Notes: generated by a model not told the origin, from the sequence alone. DNA of 64,000 nt from Saccharothrix deserti (GCF_009769385.1 NZ_VKAB01000023.1:62001-126000); one strand, 5' to 3'. Counted from the stretch's first letter, positions 26,450-35,664 are shown. Translations and numbers: made by a program.

Positions 26450-26910
26450 CCGACCTGCGCGCCGCACTCCGCGACTTCCCCCAAGCGGTCGGCATCGTGA
26501 CGGCCACCGGACCGGACGGCCCGGTCGGCGTCACGGTCAGCTCCTTCACCTCCGCCAGCATGCACCCGCCGCTGATCGTGGTCTGGATCGGCGAAGGCGC
26601 GTCGGCCTGGCCCGTCCTGCGCACCGCACCGCTGTTCGCCGTGCACCTGCTGCACGCCGGCCAGACCGCCCTCTCCGACCTGTTCGCCCGCACCGGCTCG
26701 GACAGGTTCGGCCCGGACACCGACTGGCAACCCGACGTGGACGGCGTGCCGCACCTGCTGGACGCCCCGCTCCGCCTCGTCTGCCGCACCGCACGGCGGA
26801 TCGCGGTGGGCGATCACGTCGCCCTCGTCGGCGAACCGCTGGAGATCCAGCACTCCACCGGCGCACCACCGCTGGTCCGCTTCCAGGGCCGCTACACGTC
26901 CGTCGCCTGA
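26446..26910 (+). CDS. Flavin reductase family protein (FMN-binding split barrel)
   Basis: This 154-residue protein has the flavin-reductase-like split barrel: FPQAVGIVTATGPDGPVGVT, the conserved SSFTSASMHPPLIVV (flavin phosphate and ring contacts), and the GDHVALVGEPLEIQ region with a C-terminal YTSV strand. Enzymes of this family reduce FMN or FAD with NAD(P)H and feed two-component monooxygenases, or act on their own. No monooxygenase partner adjoins it. ATG 26446 overlaps the stop of a 40-codon ORF, so the two are probably coupled. Confidence 0.88.
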   Translation: MTDLRAALRDFPQAVGIVTATGPDGPVGVTVSSFTSASMHPPLIVVWIGEGASAWPVLRTAPLFAVHLLHAGQTALSDLFARTGSDRFGPDTDWQPDVDGVPHLLDAPLRLVCRTARRIAVGDHVALVGEPLEIQHSTGAPPLVRFQGRYTSVA

Positions 26911-27084
26911 CGATCCCGGAACCGCTCCAGCCGCGAGTAGTTGTCATCCCCGCGCCTGCCTTCCACCGCCGAACGCACCAACCCCAAGGGGCACGACGTT
27001 CGAGGCGGAGTTCTCAGCTTCTCGAGAACACCACGGCATTCCTGGGGTTGCAGGAGCACATCGACGCGGTGATGAGCACGATCA

Positions 27085-27192
27085 ATGGACGAGCTCATCC
27101 AGAACGGCGCTTACCAGGCCATCCTCGACAAGTGGGGCACCACCGACTCGGCGATCCCGAAGTCGCAGATCAGCCCGCCCGAACTCACCTGA
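27085..27192 (+). pseudogene. C-terminal remnant of an amino-acid ABC transporter binding protein
   Basis: ATG 27085 to TGA 27192 encodes MDELIQNGAYQAILDKWG, then an acidic-to-polar tail ending SQISPPEL. This is the standard C-terminal helix of family 3 solute-binding proteins (glutamine/glutamate type, usually NELIANGTYQKILDKWG). The frame is closed just upstream (TGA at 27073), and no binding-protein domain precedes it, so only the last 35 residues survive. In the rest of the spacer 26911-27443 I see no gene. Confidence 0.65.
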
Positions 27193-27443
27193 ACAACCCC
27201 CGACCCGTCTCGAATCACCTCGACTCGCCTGAACGAGTGACCACCCCTCATGTGAGCAACGCAAGCTTGATCGTCTTGCCGCACGCACGCCGATGGCCAG
27301 TAAGCTGAATGGGACCGGCGGTCCACCTTTACACCATTCGAGTGACAATGGGCCGGAAATGCGCACGTCGGAGTATCGCGGTGATCTGCTCGCGCGACAC
27401 GACGACGACAGGGTGACCCGCGACGATTGGCCCGCAGAGCTGA

Positions 27444-29570
27444 ATGAAGATGGTCGAACAGGCAGGTGCGGCGAGACTCGGTGACGATCCCGGTGAAGTC
27501 CGGGCCGAGTTCGCGCGCCGCTGGGCCGCCGCCATCGCCCCGACCGTCCCGTCCACCGCCGACCTGCCAGGTCCCCGGCTGGAGGAACTGCTCGCCGGGT
27601 TCACCACCGACCTGCACGCCGCGCTCCGGCGGCAAGCGCCGACAGCGCAACGGGTCGGCCGCGGGCTGGTCGAGCACGGTCTGGTGGCCGCGGAGACGTT
27701 GGAGCGGACGCTCGCGTTCGTCGGCGAACACCTGCTCACCGACTTCGACCGGCCCGACGAGACCCGGCACGCGATGGCCGTGCTGGGCGCGCTCGCCGCC
27801 GGCTTCAGCGACGCCCTGCGCGACCGCACGCTGGCCGAGCAGGAGCAGATCCGGACCGACGCGCTGAAGTCCGCCCGATCGGCCGAATCGGCGTTGCGAG
27901 CGGGTGAAGCGAAGTTCCGCGCCGTGTTCCAGACGTCGGCGTTGGCGATCGCGGTCTCCGACGTCGACGGCGTGATCCTCGACTGCAACGACGCGCTGCT
28001 CACCCTGCTGGACCACACCGCCGAGGAGTTGATCGGGTCGGTCAGCCGCGATCTGGTCCACCCCGACGAACGTGCGCTGGTCTCACGGGCCGCCGAGCAG
28101 TTGAAAGCCGGTCACGAGCACGTGCGCACGGAGACGCGGCTGGTGCGTGCCGACGGCGAACTCGTCGACGTGCACATCGCGCTCGCCCTGTTACGCGATG
28201 ACGACGGCGAGCCCGCCTACTACGTGACGATGATCGAGAGCCTGGACGAGGTGCGGGCGCTCCAGTCGCAGCTGCTGCGGCAGAGCCTGAACGACATGCA
28301 GACGGGCCTGGCGAACCGGTCGCAGTTCGTCGGCTGGCTGGAGGGCGCGGTCGGCGCCAGGGGACCCGCCTCGCTCGCGCTGGTCGTGTTCGACCTCGAC
28401 GGGTTCCGGGTGGTCAACGACGCGTTCGGGCACGACGTCGGCAACCTGATCCTCACCTCGGTCGCCGGGCACCTGCGGTCGGTGTTCGACGGGGTCGGGC
28501 AGCTGGCCCGGATCGGGCCGGACGAGTTCGCCGTGCTGATCCACGACCCGGCCGACGTGCCGACGGTGGTGTCGCTCGCCGAGGCGGCCGTCGAACTGCT
28601 CGCCGAACCGGTGTGGGTGGGCGACGACGGCATCGGCGTGACGGCCAGCGTCGGCATCGTGGTGCAGCCGGCGCGCGGCGCGGACGCGGCCGAGCTGCTG
28701 CGGTGCGTCGACCTGACCGTGCGGTGGGCCAAGGACGACGGCAAGGCGCAGTGGGCCCTCTACGACCAGGGCCGTGACCAGCGGGAACGGGCGCGGTTGC
28801 GGTTGGTCGCGTCGATCTCCGGCGGGCTGGAGCAGGGTGATTTCCGGGTCGACTACGAGCCGGTGTACTCGCTGGCCGACGGGTCGCTGCTGGCCGTCGA
28901 GGCGCGGTTGCGGTGGGACCACCCGACCGAGGGCCTGCTCGACCCGCAGACGCTGGCGTCGCTGTCGACGTGCACCGGGATGGCGGTGCGGCTCGGCACG
29001 TGGGCGATCGGGCAGGCGTGCGAGGACGCCGGCCGGTGGCACGCGGAGTTCGGCGCCGCCGCGCCCGTGCTGAGCATGGATCTGAGCGCCCGGCAGGTCC
29101 AGGAGCCGGAGCTGGTGGCGACCGTGCGGCGGGTGCTGCGGGAGAGCGGCCTGCCGGCGCGGATGCTGCAGTTCGAGCTGGGTGAGCAGCTGCCCGCGTT
29201 GATCACCGACGACCAGGCGGACGAGCTGACGTTCCTGGCCGACCACGGCGTGCGGCTGGTGCTCGACCGGATGGGCGGCGGCAACGTGCCGGTGGACCGG
29301 TGGCGGCGGATCCCGTTGAGCGGGCTGAAGTTCCAGGGTTCGCCGGTGCAGGGGTTGGCGGAGGGCGCGAACCGGGTCGAGGAGAGCGCGGCCGTGGCGC
29401 TGCTCACGTGGGCGCGGACGTTGGACATCACTCTCTACGCGTCGGGCGTGCGGACGGAGTTCGAGGCGCGGCGGCTGGTGGAGCTGGGTGTGACCGGGGC
29501 GCAGGGGCCGCTGTTCGGCACGTCACTGCTGACGTTCGACGAGGTCGCCGCGATTCTTGGCAAGTCCTGA
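27444..29570 (+). CDS. PAS-GGDEF-EAL protein with degenerate active sites
   Basis: This 708-residue cytoplasmic protein has an N-terminal helical domain (1-140), a PAS domain (about 150-260, with AVFQTSALAIAVSDVDGVI), a GGDEF domain (about 285-430) and an EAL domain (about 455-705). The GGDEF signature reads IGPDEFAVL, so the second Gly is Pro. The EAL signature reads VEARLRWDHP. The downstream DDFGTGYSSL loop of active phosphodiesterases, which supplies two metal Asp residues, is replaced by DRMGGGNVPVDRW. I infer that neither activity is likely to be full and that the protein may sense or bind cyclic di-GMP instead. An alternative start is ATG 27450. It is followed by the HtrA-like gene. 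Confidence 0.88.
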   Translation: MKMVEQAGAARLGDDPGEVRAEFARRWAAAIAPTVPSTADLPGPRLEELLAGFTTDLHAALRRQAPTAQRVGRGLVEHGLVAAETLERTLAFVGEHLLTDFDRPDETRHAMAVLGALAAGFSDALRDRTLAEQEQIRTDALKSARSAESALRAGEAKFRAVFQTSALAIAVSDVDGVILDCNDALLTLLDHTAEELIGSVSRDLVHPDERALVSRAAEQLKAGHEHVRTETRLVRADGELVDVHIALALLRDDDGEPAYYVTMIESLDEVRALQSQLLRQSLNDMQTGLANRSQFVGWLEGAVGARGPASLALVVFDLDGFRVVNDAFGHDVGNLILTSVAGHLRSVFDGVGQLARIGPDEFAVLIHDPADVPTVVSLAEAAVELLAEPVWVGDDGIGVTASVGIVVQPARGADAAELLRCVDLTVRWAKDDGKAQWALYDQGRDQRERARLRLVASISGGLEQGDFRVDYEPVYSLADGSLLAVEARLRWDHPTEGLLDPQTLASLSTCTGMAVRLGTWAIGQACEDAGRWHAEFGAAAPVLSMDLSARQVQEPELVATVRRVLRESGLPARMLQFELGEQLPALITDDQADELTFLADHGVRLVLDRMGGGNVPVDRWRRIPLSGLKFQGSPVQGLAEGANRVEESAAVALLTWARTLDITLYASGVRTEFEARRLVELGVTGAQGPLFGTSLLTFDEVAAILGKS

Positions 29571-29615
29571 TGGGACGCTCAGGCAGTTCATAGGGTCGGG
29601 GTCGACGCTGAGGTC

Positions 29616-30452
29616 ATGACACAGGACTTCCCCGCGATGCGCGGGTCGTTGGAGGAGCGGGCGCCGTTCTGGCGGCGGCGCACCGGCACGGTCGTGACTT
29701 CGGCGGCGCTGGTCGCCGCGTTGTTCGGCGGGGTCACCGGTGGGGTGGTCGGCGCGTTGAACGCGTCGGGCTCCGAGGTGGCGTCCGTGAGCAGTCCGGT
29801 GGCGATGAACGCATCGTCCACTTTGGACGTTTCGGCGATCGCGGCGAGCGTGCTGCCGAGCGTGGTCCAGGTGAACGTGGTGTCGGCGCAGGGGCAGGGC
29901 ATCGGTTCCGGCGTGGTGCTCACCCCGGACGGGCGGATACTGACCAACAACCACGTGGTGGCGGGCGCGCAGCGGGTGTCCGTGACGTTGAGCGACGGGC
30001 GGACCGTCGACGCCACCGTGCTGGGGACGGACCCGTCCAGTGACCTGGCGCTCGTGCAGGCGTCCGGGGTGAGCGGGCTGAAGCCGGCGAAGTTCGGCGA
30101 CTCGGACCAGGTGAAGATCGGTGACCAGGTCGTGGCGATCGGCTCGCCGGAGGGCCTGCAGGGCACCGTCACGTCGGGGATCGTCAGCGCGTTGGACCGC
30201 ACGGTGACCGTGCCGGGGACGTCCAGCGGCCGTCGCGGCTCGTCGTCGGTCAGCTACCAGGCGATCCAGACCGACGCGTCGATCAACCCGGGCAACTCGG
30301 GCGGGCCGCTGATCAACGCGGCCGGTCAGGTCGTCGGCATCAACTCGGCGATCTACTCGCCCGCGTCGGACAGCGGTGAGGCGGGCAGCGTGGGCATCGG
30401 CTTCGCGATCCCGTCCAACCAGGTGCAGCAGATCATCAACCAGCTGAGCTAG
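29616..30452 (+). CDS. Membrane-anchored HtrA/DegP-like serine protease without PDZ domain
   Basis: This 278-residue protein has an N-terminal membrane anchor (about 24-46, TVVTSAALVAALFGGVTGG) placing a trypsin-like S1C domain outside. The triad is visible: His in ILTNNHVVAG, Asp in SSDLALVQ and Ser in NPGNSGGPL. It ends directly after the catalytic barrel (IPSNQVQQIINQLS). The PDZ domain that normally follows in HtrA, and regulates it, is absent. It may be a truncated HtrA-like enzyme or one of the known PDZ-less actinobacterial forms. The start ATG 29616 has a weak GAGG close by. It converges on the methyltransferase operon, with a hairpin between them. Confidence 0.9.
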   Translation: MTQDFPAMRGSLEERAPFWRRRTGTVVTSAALVAALFGGVTGGVVGALNASGSEVASVSSPVAMNASSTLDVSAIAASVLPSVVQVNVVSAQGQGIGSGVVLTPDGRILTNNHVVAGAQRVSVTLSDGRTVDATVLGTDPSSDLALVQASGVSGLKPAKFGDSDQVKIGDQVVAIGSPEGLQGTVTSGIVSALDRTVTVPGTSSGRRGSSSVSYQAIQTDASINPGNSGGPLINAAGQVVGINSAIYSPASDSGEAGSVGIGFAIPSNQVQQIINQLS

Positions 30453-30525
30453 TGCTCAGGTCATCAGGTCGAGCCGGTGCCGTCCACGCGACTGCGGTTC
30501 CGGGTGGCGTGACGGGTGGCGTGAC

Positions 30526-30575
30526 GGTTCCGGGTGGCGTGACCGACCGCGCGTTCGGCCACGCCACCGGGAACC
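30526..30575. terminator. Hairpin between convergent HtrA-like and methyltransferase genes
   Basis: A 16-bp stem with one mismatch (30526-30541 with 30560-30575) has an 18-nt loop. The left arm lies in a short tandem array of GGGTGGCGTGAC units (30495-30545), apparently its source. Confidence 0.6.
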
Positions 30576-30599
30576 GGTGTCACATCAACCACTGTCACA

Positions 30600-31829
30600 T
30601 CACCATTCGGGGCGCAACGGCATGTGCGACGTGGTCCCGTCCAGCTTCACGCCCAGCACCTGGTGCAGCTGGATGTTGTTCCGCTCGAACCCCAGCCGGG
30701 ACGCGGCCAGGTACAGCCGCCACACCCTGGCCCGGCCCAGCCCCACGTCGGCGACCGCGTCGTCCCAGTGCTCGTCCAGGTTCGCGCACCACGCCGCCAA
30801 CGTCTTGGCGTAGTGCTCGCGCAGGTTCTCCTCGTGCCGCACCTCGAACCCGGTGTCGTGCATCAACGACACGATGTGCCCCGGCCCGACCAGCTCGCCG
30901 TCCGGGAACACGTACCGGTTGATGAACCCGCCGGTCCGCGCCGGCTGCTTGTTGTCCGGCCGCGTGATGCAGTGGTTGAGCAACCGCCCACCGGGCCGCA
31001 CCTTCCCGTACAGGGTGCGGAAGTACGCGGGCAGCTTGGCCTTGCCGATGTGCTCGGTCAGGCCGATCGAGCTGACCGCGTCGAACCCGGTCTCCCGCAC
31101 GTCCCGGTAGTCGAGGTACCGCACCTCGGCCAGGTCGGACAGCCCGGCCTCCACGATCGCCTTCTGCGCCCACTCCGCCTGGTTGCGCGACAACGTCACG
31201 CCGAGCGCCTTCACGCCGTACTCGCGCGCGGCGTGCATGACCATGCCGCCCCAGCCGCAGCCGACGTCCAGCAGCCGCATCCCCGGCTTCAGCCCGAGCT
31301 TGCGCGCCACCAGGTCGTGCTTGGTGAACTGCGCCTCCTCCAGAGTGGACTCCGCCGTGGGGTACACCGCGCAGGTGTACGCCATCGACGGCCCGAGGAT
31401 CCACTCGTAGAACGTGTTCGACACGTCGTAGTGGTGCGCGATCGCCTCGCGGTCACGCGACTTGGAGTGCCGCAGACCGCGCAACCGGCGCTCCTGCGGC
31501 GGCACCGGCACCTTCGTACCCAGCCGGGTGCGACCGAGGGTCGCCAACAGCTCCACCCGCTCGCTCCAGGGCACCTCCCTCAGCGACATCTCGGACAGGT
31601 GCGTCAACGCCCCGTACACGTCACCGATGATCTCCAAGTGCCCGGTCACGTACGCGCGCGCGAGCCCCAGCTCACCCGGCGCCGATGCCAGGTACGACAA
31701 CGCCTCCGGTGTGCGCACCTCGATGCCCACACTCGCGTCGGCCGGCCCCGCCTGGCTGCCGTCGTACGCGCTGAACCGCACGGACGCGTCGCCTCCGACC
31801 GCCCGCTGGAACACCTCCGCCAACCGCAT
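30600..31829 (-). CDS. Fatty-acyl phospholipid methyltransferase (CFA synthase family, TmsB/BfaB-like)
   Basis: This 409-residue SAM-dependent enzyme belongs to the cyclopropane fatty acid synthase family. The SAM motif is LLDVGCGWGGM, preceded by AIAHHYDVSNTFYEWILGP and followed by VTLSRNQAEWA and SSIGLTEHIGK. Start is ATG 31829 behind GGGAG; a GTG at 31847 overlaps the upstream stop. The pairing with an FAD-dependent oxidoreductase immediately upstream is characteristic of actinobacterial loci for 10-methyl branched fatty acids (TmsA/TmsB, also BfaA/BfaB). There the methyltransferase converts oleoyl phospholipid to 10-methylene and the flavoenzyme reduces it to 10-methyl (tuberculostearic acid). 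I infer that role here; cyclopropanation is the alternative. Confidence 0.88.
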   Translation of the reverse strand: MRLAEVFQRAVGGDASVRFSAYDGSQAGPADASVGIEVRTPEALSYLASAPGELGLARAYVTGHLEIIGDVYGALTHLSEMSLREVPWSERVELLATLGRTRLGTKVPVPPQERRLRGLRHSKSRDREAIAHHYDVSNTFYEWILGPSMAYTCAVYPTAESTLEEAQFTKHDLVARKLGLKPGMRLLDVGCGWGGMVMHAAREYGVKALGVTLSRNQAEWAQKAIVEAGLSDLAEVRYLDYRDVRETGFDAVSSIGLTEHIGKAKLPAYFRTLYGKVRPGGRLLNHCITRPDNKQPARTGGFINRYVFPDGELVGPGHIVSLMHDTGFEVRHEENLREHYAKTLAAWCANLDEHWDDAVADVGLGRARVWRLYLAASRLGFERNNIQLHQVLGVKLDGTTSHMPLRPEW

Positions 31830-31843
31830 GGCCCCGGCTCCCT

Positions 31844-33229
31844 TCACCTACGGAGAACACACTTGGCGTACAAATCGGGCAGCCGGCCCGCCGGGTCGTA
31901 CCGCTTCTTCAGGTCCTGGTACGTCGGGCCGTTGTAGTTGTCCCAGAACTCCTCCTCCTCGTAGTACGAGTCGGAGTACAGCGACTTGTGCCCGCTCAGT
32001 TCGGTGACCTTGTCCTCGATCAGCCGGTTCCGGCTGCCCAGCTCCTCGTCCGGCCGCAACGACACCGTCGACCAGAAGCCGACGTTGACGTACAGCACGT
32101 CCGCGTCCATCGGGTACAGCGGCCAGCCCGTCCGGCCGCCCTCGTCCCGGCTCCTCAACCTCACCGGGCACAGCCACACCGGGCTGATGCCGATCTCCCG
32201 GTGGAAGAAGTCCAGGAACTCGGCGAGCCGGTCGACCGGGATCTCCACGTCCTGGATCACCGGCTCCTGCACCGCCTTGTTCAGCCGGTCGGACAGCTTG
32301 TGCCGCCGGTCCCACGCCACCACCTTGCGGTAGACGTCGGACCGCAGGTACCGCTTGGGGACCAGCCTGCGCACGACCGGGTGCTGCACGCCGAACGCGC
32401 GCGAGCACCAGAACCAGTCGGTGTCCCACCGCCACAGGTAGTCCCGGACGGTCAGGTAGTCGGTGCGGCGCTGCTGGATCGACCGGTAGTAGATGTGGTT
32501 GCCGGTGTAGTCCGACGTCCACGGCGCGGTGTCGGCCCAGTTCCCCAGCGTCAGGTACTGCTCACCGCCGGAGAACACCGTCCCGTCCACGAAGTCGACC
32601 GGTTCGCCCTGGTAGGCGCCCTCGGCGCAGACCGCGGAGATCACCTCGGCGCACTCGGCCGCATTGCCGAACGGCACGTGCCGCAGCCGCACGAACGGCT
32701 TCACCGGCTCCAGTTCGATCTCCAGCCGCAACGCGTAGCCGAGCGTGCCGTAGGAGTTCGGGAATCCGCGGAAGAGGCCACCGTGCAGGTCGTCCTGGGG
32801 ATGTGTCACCACGACCTCGCCGTCGCCGGTCATGACCTCCAGCTCTCGCACGGACTCGTGCGGCAGACCGTTCCGGAACGAACTGGACTCGATACCGAGG
32901 CCGGCCACCGCCCCGCCCAGCGTGATCGTCTTGAGCTGCGGCACGACCAGTGGCATCAGGCCGTGCGGCAGGGTGGCGTCCACCAGGTGCTCGTAGGTCG
33001 TCATGCCCTGCACCTGCGCGGTGCGCGCGGCGGCGTCGACCGACAGCACCTTGTCGAACCGGGCCACGTCGAGCCCACCCGACTGGTCGGCGCGGAACCT
33101 GAAGAGGTTCGACGTCGACTTGGCCAGGCGCACGGGAGCGCCCGCCGGGATCGCCGCGTACTGGCCGCGCAACGCGGCCACCGCCTGGGCATGGCCCGAT
33201 TCCCAACGCTCATGACCGTGATCCCTCAC
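31844..33229 (-). CDS. FAD-binding oxidoreductase (TmsA/BfaA-like)
   Basis: This protein of about 461 residues is a vanillyl-alcohol-oxidase-type FAD enzyme related to DHCR24. The FAD domain shows PAGAPVRLAKSTSNLF, the GMTTYEHLVDATLPHGLMPL and TLGGAVAGLGIESSSFRNG segments, and HESVRELEVMTGDGEVV. The C-terminal half carries the substrate domain (GNHIYYRSIQQRRTDYLTV). It precedes the CFA-family methyltransferase with overlapping or nearly touching reading frames. The likely reaction is NADPH-dependent reduction of a 10-methylene lipid to 10-methyl. The start is uncertain: GTG 33229 fits homologue length, GTG 33265 is the other option. Promoters for this gene and the divergent AidB-like gene share 33266-33316. 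Confidence 0.85.
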   Translation of the reverse strand: MRDHGHERWESGHAQAVAALRGQYAAIPAGAPVRLAKSTSNLFRFRADQSGGLDVARFDKVLSVDAAARTAQVQGMTTYEHLVDATLPHGLMPLVVPQLKTITLGGAVAGLGIESSSFRNGLPHESVRELEVMTGDGEVVVTHPQDDLHGGLFRGFPNSYGTLGYALRLEIELEPVKPFVRLRHVPFGNAAECAEVISAVCAEGAYQGEPVDFVDGTVFSGGEQYLTLGNWADTAPWTSDYTGNHIYYRSIQQRRTDYLTVRDYLWRWDTDWFWCSRAFGVQHPVVRRLVPKRYLRSDVYRKVVAWDRRHKLSDRLNKAVQEPVIQDVEIPVDRLAEFLDFFHREIGISPVWLCPVRLRSRDEGGRTGWPLYPMDADVLYVNVGFWSTVSLRPDEELGSRNRLIEDKVTELSGHKSLYSDSYYEEEEFWDNYNGPTYQDLKKRYDPAGRLPDLYAKCVLRR

Positions 33230-33316
33230 CGGGACGACGTTAGGCCGCCGGAGCTTGATCAGCACCCCCAATTTGGCTGGTTTCCAAGTTACCCACGGGT
33301 AGTACCCTCGGTGACT

Positions 33317-34909
33317 ATGACCCACACCACTCACGAGGTGACCAACCAGGTCCCGCCGCTGGAAGGTCACGACGTCTCCGCCGACCAGGTGCTGCTGGAC
33401 GGTCTGCACCGCGGCGGAGCGGGGTGGGCCGAACCGGAGCTGCGCGCGCTGGGCGTCCTCGCGGGCACCGCGCACGTCCAGGCGCTGGGCAGGCAGGCCA
33501 ACGCGCACCCGCCCGTGCTGCACACCCACGACCGGTACGGGCACCGGATCGACGAGGTCGAGTTCCACCCCGCCTGGCACGAGCTGATGGGCACCGCCGT
33601 GTCGAACGGTCTGCACGCGACGCCGTGGCGGGACGACCGGCCGGGCGCGCACGTCGCCCGCGCGGCCAAGTTCATCGTGTGGAGCCAGGCCGAGGCCGGG
33701 CACGGGTGCCCGATCTCGATGACCTACGCGTCCGTGCCCGCGTTGCGCCAGACGCCCGCGTTGGCCGAGCGGTTCGAGCCGCTGCTCGCGTCCCGCGAGT
33801 ACGACTTCGGCCTGCGCGCGCCCGAGACCAAGCGCGGGCTGCTCGCGGGCATGTCGATGACCGAGAAGCAGGGCGGCTCGGACGTGCGGGCGAACACCAC
33901 GCGGGCCGTGCCGGAGGGCGACCACTACCTGTTGACCGGGCACAAGTGGTTCACCTCCGCGCCGATGTGCGACCTGTTCCTGACCCTGGCGCAGGCGCCG
34001 GGCGGGCTGTCCTGCTTCGTGGTGCCGCGCGTGCTGCCGGACGGCACCCGCAACGCGATGTTCCTGCAACGGCTGAAGGACAAGCTGGGCAACAAGTCCA
34101 ACGCGTCGTCCGAGGTGGAGTACGACGGCGCGGTCGGCTGGCTGGTCGGCGAGGAGGGCCGGGGCGTGCGGACCATCATCGAGATGGTCAACCGGACCAG
34201 GTTGGACTGCGTGCTCGGCACGACGGCCGGGATGCGGCTGGGCCTGACCCAGGCCACGCACCACGCGGCGCACCGCAAGGCGTTCGGGGCGTACCTGATC
34301 GACCAGCCCGCGATGCGCAACGTGCTGGCCGACCTGGCGGTGGAGTCGGAGGCGGCGACCACCGTCGCGCTGTGGCTGGCCGGGAACCGGAGCCGGCTCG
34401 GGCTGGCGGTGACCAAGTACTGGGTGTGCAAGCGGGGTCCGGCGCACGCCGCCGAGGCGTTGGAGTGCCTGGGCGGCAACGGGTACATCGAGGACTCGGG
34501 GATGCCGCGGCTGTTCCGCGAGTCGCCGCTGTCGTCCATCTGGGAGGGGTCGGGCAACGTCGCCGCGCTGGACGCGCTGCGTGCGCTGGGACGGTCGCCC
34601 GAGGCCGTGGAGGAGTTCTTCACCGAGGTGGACGCGGCGCGCGGCGCCGATCGGCGGCTGGACGCGGCGGTCGACGGGATCAAGGATGAGCTGTCCGACA
34701 CCGGTGACCTCGAAGTGCGGGCGCGCAGGCTGGTGGAGCGGATGGCGTTGGCGTTGCAGGGGTCGCTGCTGGTCAGGCACGGGCACCCGGCCGTCGCGGA
34801 CGCGTTCTGCGCGTCGCGGCTGTCCGGTGACCGGGGCGTGGCGTTCGGCACGCTGCCGCGCGGCGTGGACTTCGGTGCGATCGTGGAACGGGGGCTGCCG
34901 AAGCTGTGA
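33317..34909 (+). CDS. Acyl-CoA dehydrogenase of the AidB subfamily
   Basis: This 530-residue flavoprotein opens with THEVTNQVPPLEGHD, the signature N-terminus of AidB-like proteins. It continues with KFIVWSQAEAGHGCPISMTY, GMSMTEKQGGSDVRANTT (FAD and substrate loop), YWVCKRGPAHAAEALECLGG and IWEGSGNVAALD. Length and all segments fit the family. AidB of Escherichia coli belongs to the alkylation (Ada) response and binds DNA, but most actinobacterial members lack proven function. Coupling to an enoyl-CoA hydratase (GTGA overlap at 34906) argues for a fatty-acid-like substrate. A TACCCT box lies 8 nt before ATG 33317. Confidence 0.88.
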   Translation: MTHTTHEVTNQVPPLEGHDVSADQVLLDGLHRGGAGWAEPELRALGVLAGTAHVQALGRQANAHPPVLHTHDRYGHRIDEVEFHPAWHELMGTAVSNGLHATPWRDDRPGAHVARAAKFIVWSQAEAGHGCPISMTYASVPALRQTPALAERFEPLLASREYDFGLRAPETKRGLLAGMSMTEKQGGSDVRANTTRAVPEGDHYLLTGHKWFTSAPMCDLFLTLAQAPGGLSCFVVPRVLPDGTRNAMFLQRLKDKLGNKSNASSEVEYDGAVGWLVGEEGRGVRTIIEMVNRTRLDCVLGTTAGMRLGLTQATHHAAHRKAFGAYLIDQPAMRNVLADLAVESEAATTVALWLAGNRSRLGLAVTKYWVCKRGPAHAAEALECLGGNGYIEDSGMPRLFRESPLSSIWEGSGNVAALDALRALGRSPEAVEEFFTEVDAARGADRRLDAAVDGIKDELSDTGDLEVRARRLVERMALALQGSLLVRHGHPAVADAFCASRLSGDRGVAFGTLPRGVDFGAIVERGLPKL

Positions 34910-35664
34910 GTTCGGTACGGGTGGAGCGCTCGGGGCCGGTGTTCACCGTGCTGCTGAACCGGCCCGCCGTGCGCAACGCGGTGGACGGCCCGACCGCGCA
35001 CACGTTGACCGAGGTGTTCCGGGAGTTCGACGAGGACCCGACGGCGGCGGTGGCCGTGCTGCACGGTGAGGGCGGCACGTTCTGCTCGGGTGCGGACCTG
35101 AAGGCGCTCGGGACCGCGCGCAGCAACGACCCGCGGTCGCCGTCCGGGCCGATGGGGCCGACGCGGTTGCGGTTGTCGAAGCCGGTGATCGCGGCGGTGT
35201 CCGGGCACGCGGTGGCGGGTGGGCTGGAGCTGGCGTTGTGGTGCGACCTGCGGGTGGCGGACTCCGACGCCGTGTTCGGGGTGTTCTGCCGGCGGTGGGG
35301 CGTGCCGCTGATCGACGGCGGGACGGTGCGGTTGCCCCGGTTGATCGGCGCGTCGCGGGCGATGGACCTGGTGTTGACCGGTCGGCCGGTGGCGGCGGAC
35401 GAGGCGCTGGACATCGGTCTGGTGAACCGGGTGGTGCCGTCCGGGACGTCGCGCACGGCGGCCGAGGCGCTGGCGCTGGAACTGGCCGCGTTCCCGCAGG
35501 TGTGCCTGCGGGAGGACCGGATGTCGTTGCTCGAACAAGAGGACATGTCCGAGGAGGACGCGCTGGCCAACGAACTGGAACACGGCCTGATCTCCCTGAG
35601 CGAAGTGGAGAAGGGTCTCCGCCGCTTCCACGCGGGCGAAGGTCGCCACGGCCGCTTCCAGTAA
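34906..35664 (+). CDS. Enoyl-CoA hydratase/isomerase family protein
   Basis: This 252-residue crotonase-fold protein has the oxyanion-hole segments GGTFCSGADLKALG and SGHAVAGGLELALWCDLRV. The first catalytic Glu position (of a pair in true hydratases) is occupied within GVFCRRWGVPLIDGG, where a second Glu is not evident; there, Asp appears in IDGG. Hydratase activity is therefore likely but not certain, and isomerase or hydrolase chemistry is possible. GTG 34906 overlaps the stop of the AidB-like gene, so the two make one operon. The next gene starts after 145 bp in which I see no terminator. Confidence 0.88.
   Translation: MSSVRVERSGPVFTVLLNRPAVRNAVDGPTAHTLTEVFREFDEDPTAAVAVLHGEGGTFCSGADLKALGTARSNDPRSPSGPMGPTRLRLSKPVIAAVSGHAVAGGLELALWCDLRVADSDAVFGVFCRRWGVPLIDGGTVRLPRLIGASRAMDLVLTGRPVAADEALDIGLVNRVVPSGTSRTAAEALALELAAFPQVCLREDRMSLLEQEDMSEEDALANELEHGLISLSEVEKGLRRFHAGEGRHGRFQ

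Noticed and set aside
31988..33316. Plus-strand extension upstream of the AidB-like gene
   Set aside because: It is antisense to the FAD oxidoreductase; AidB family proteins start at ATG 33317.
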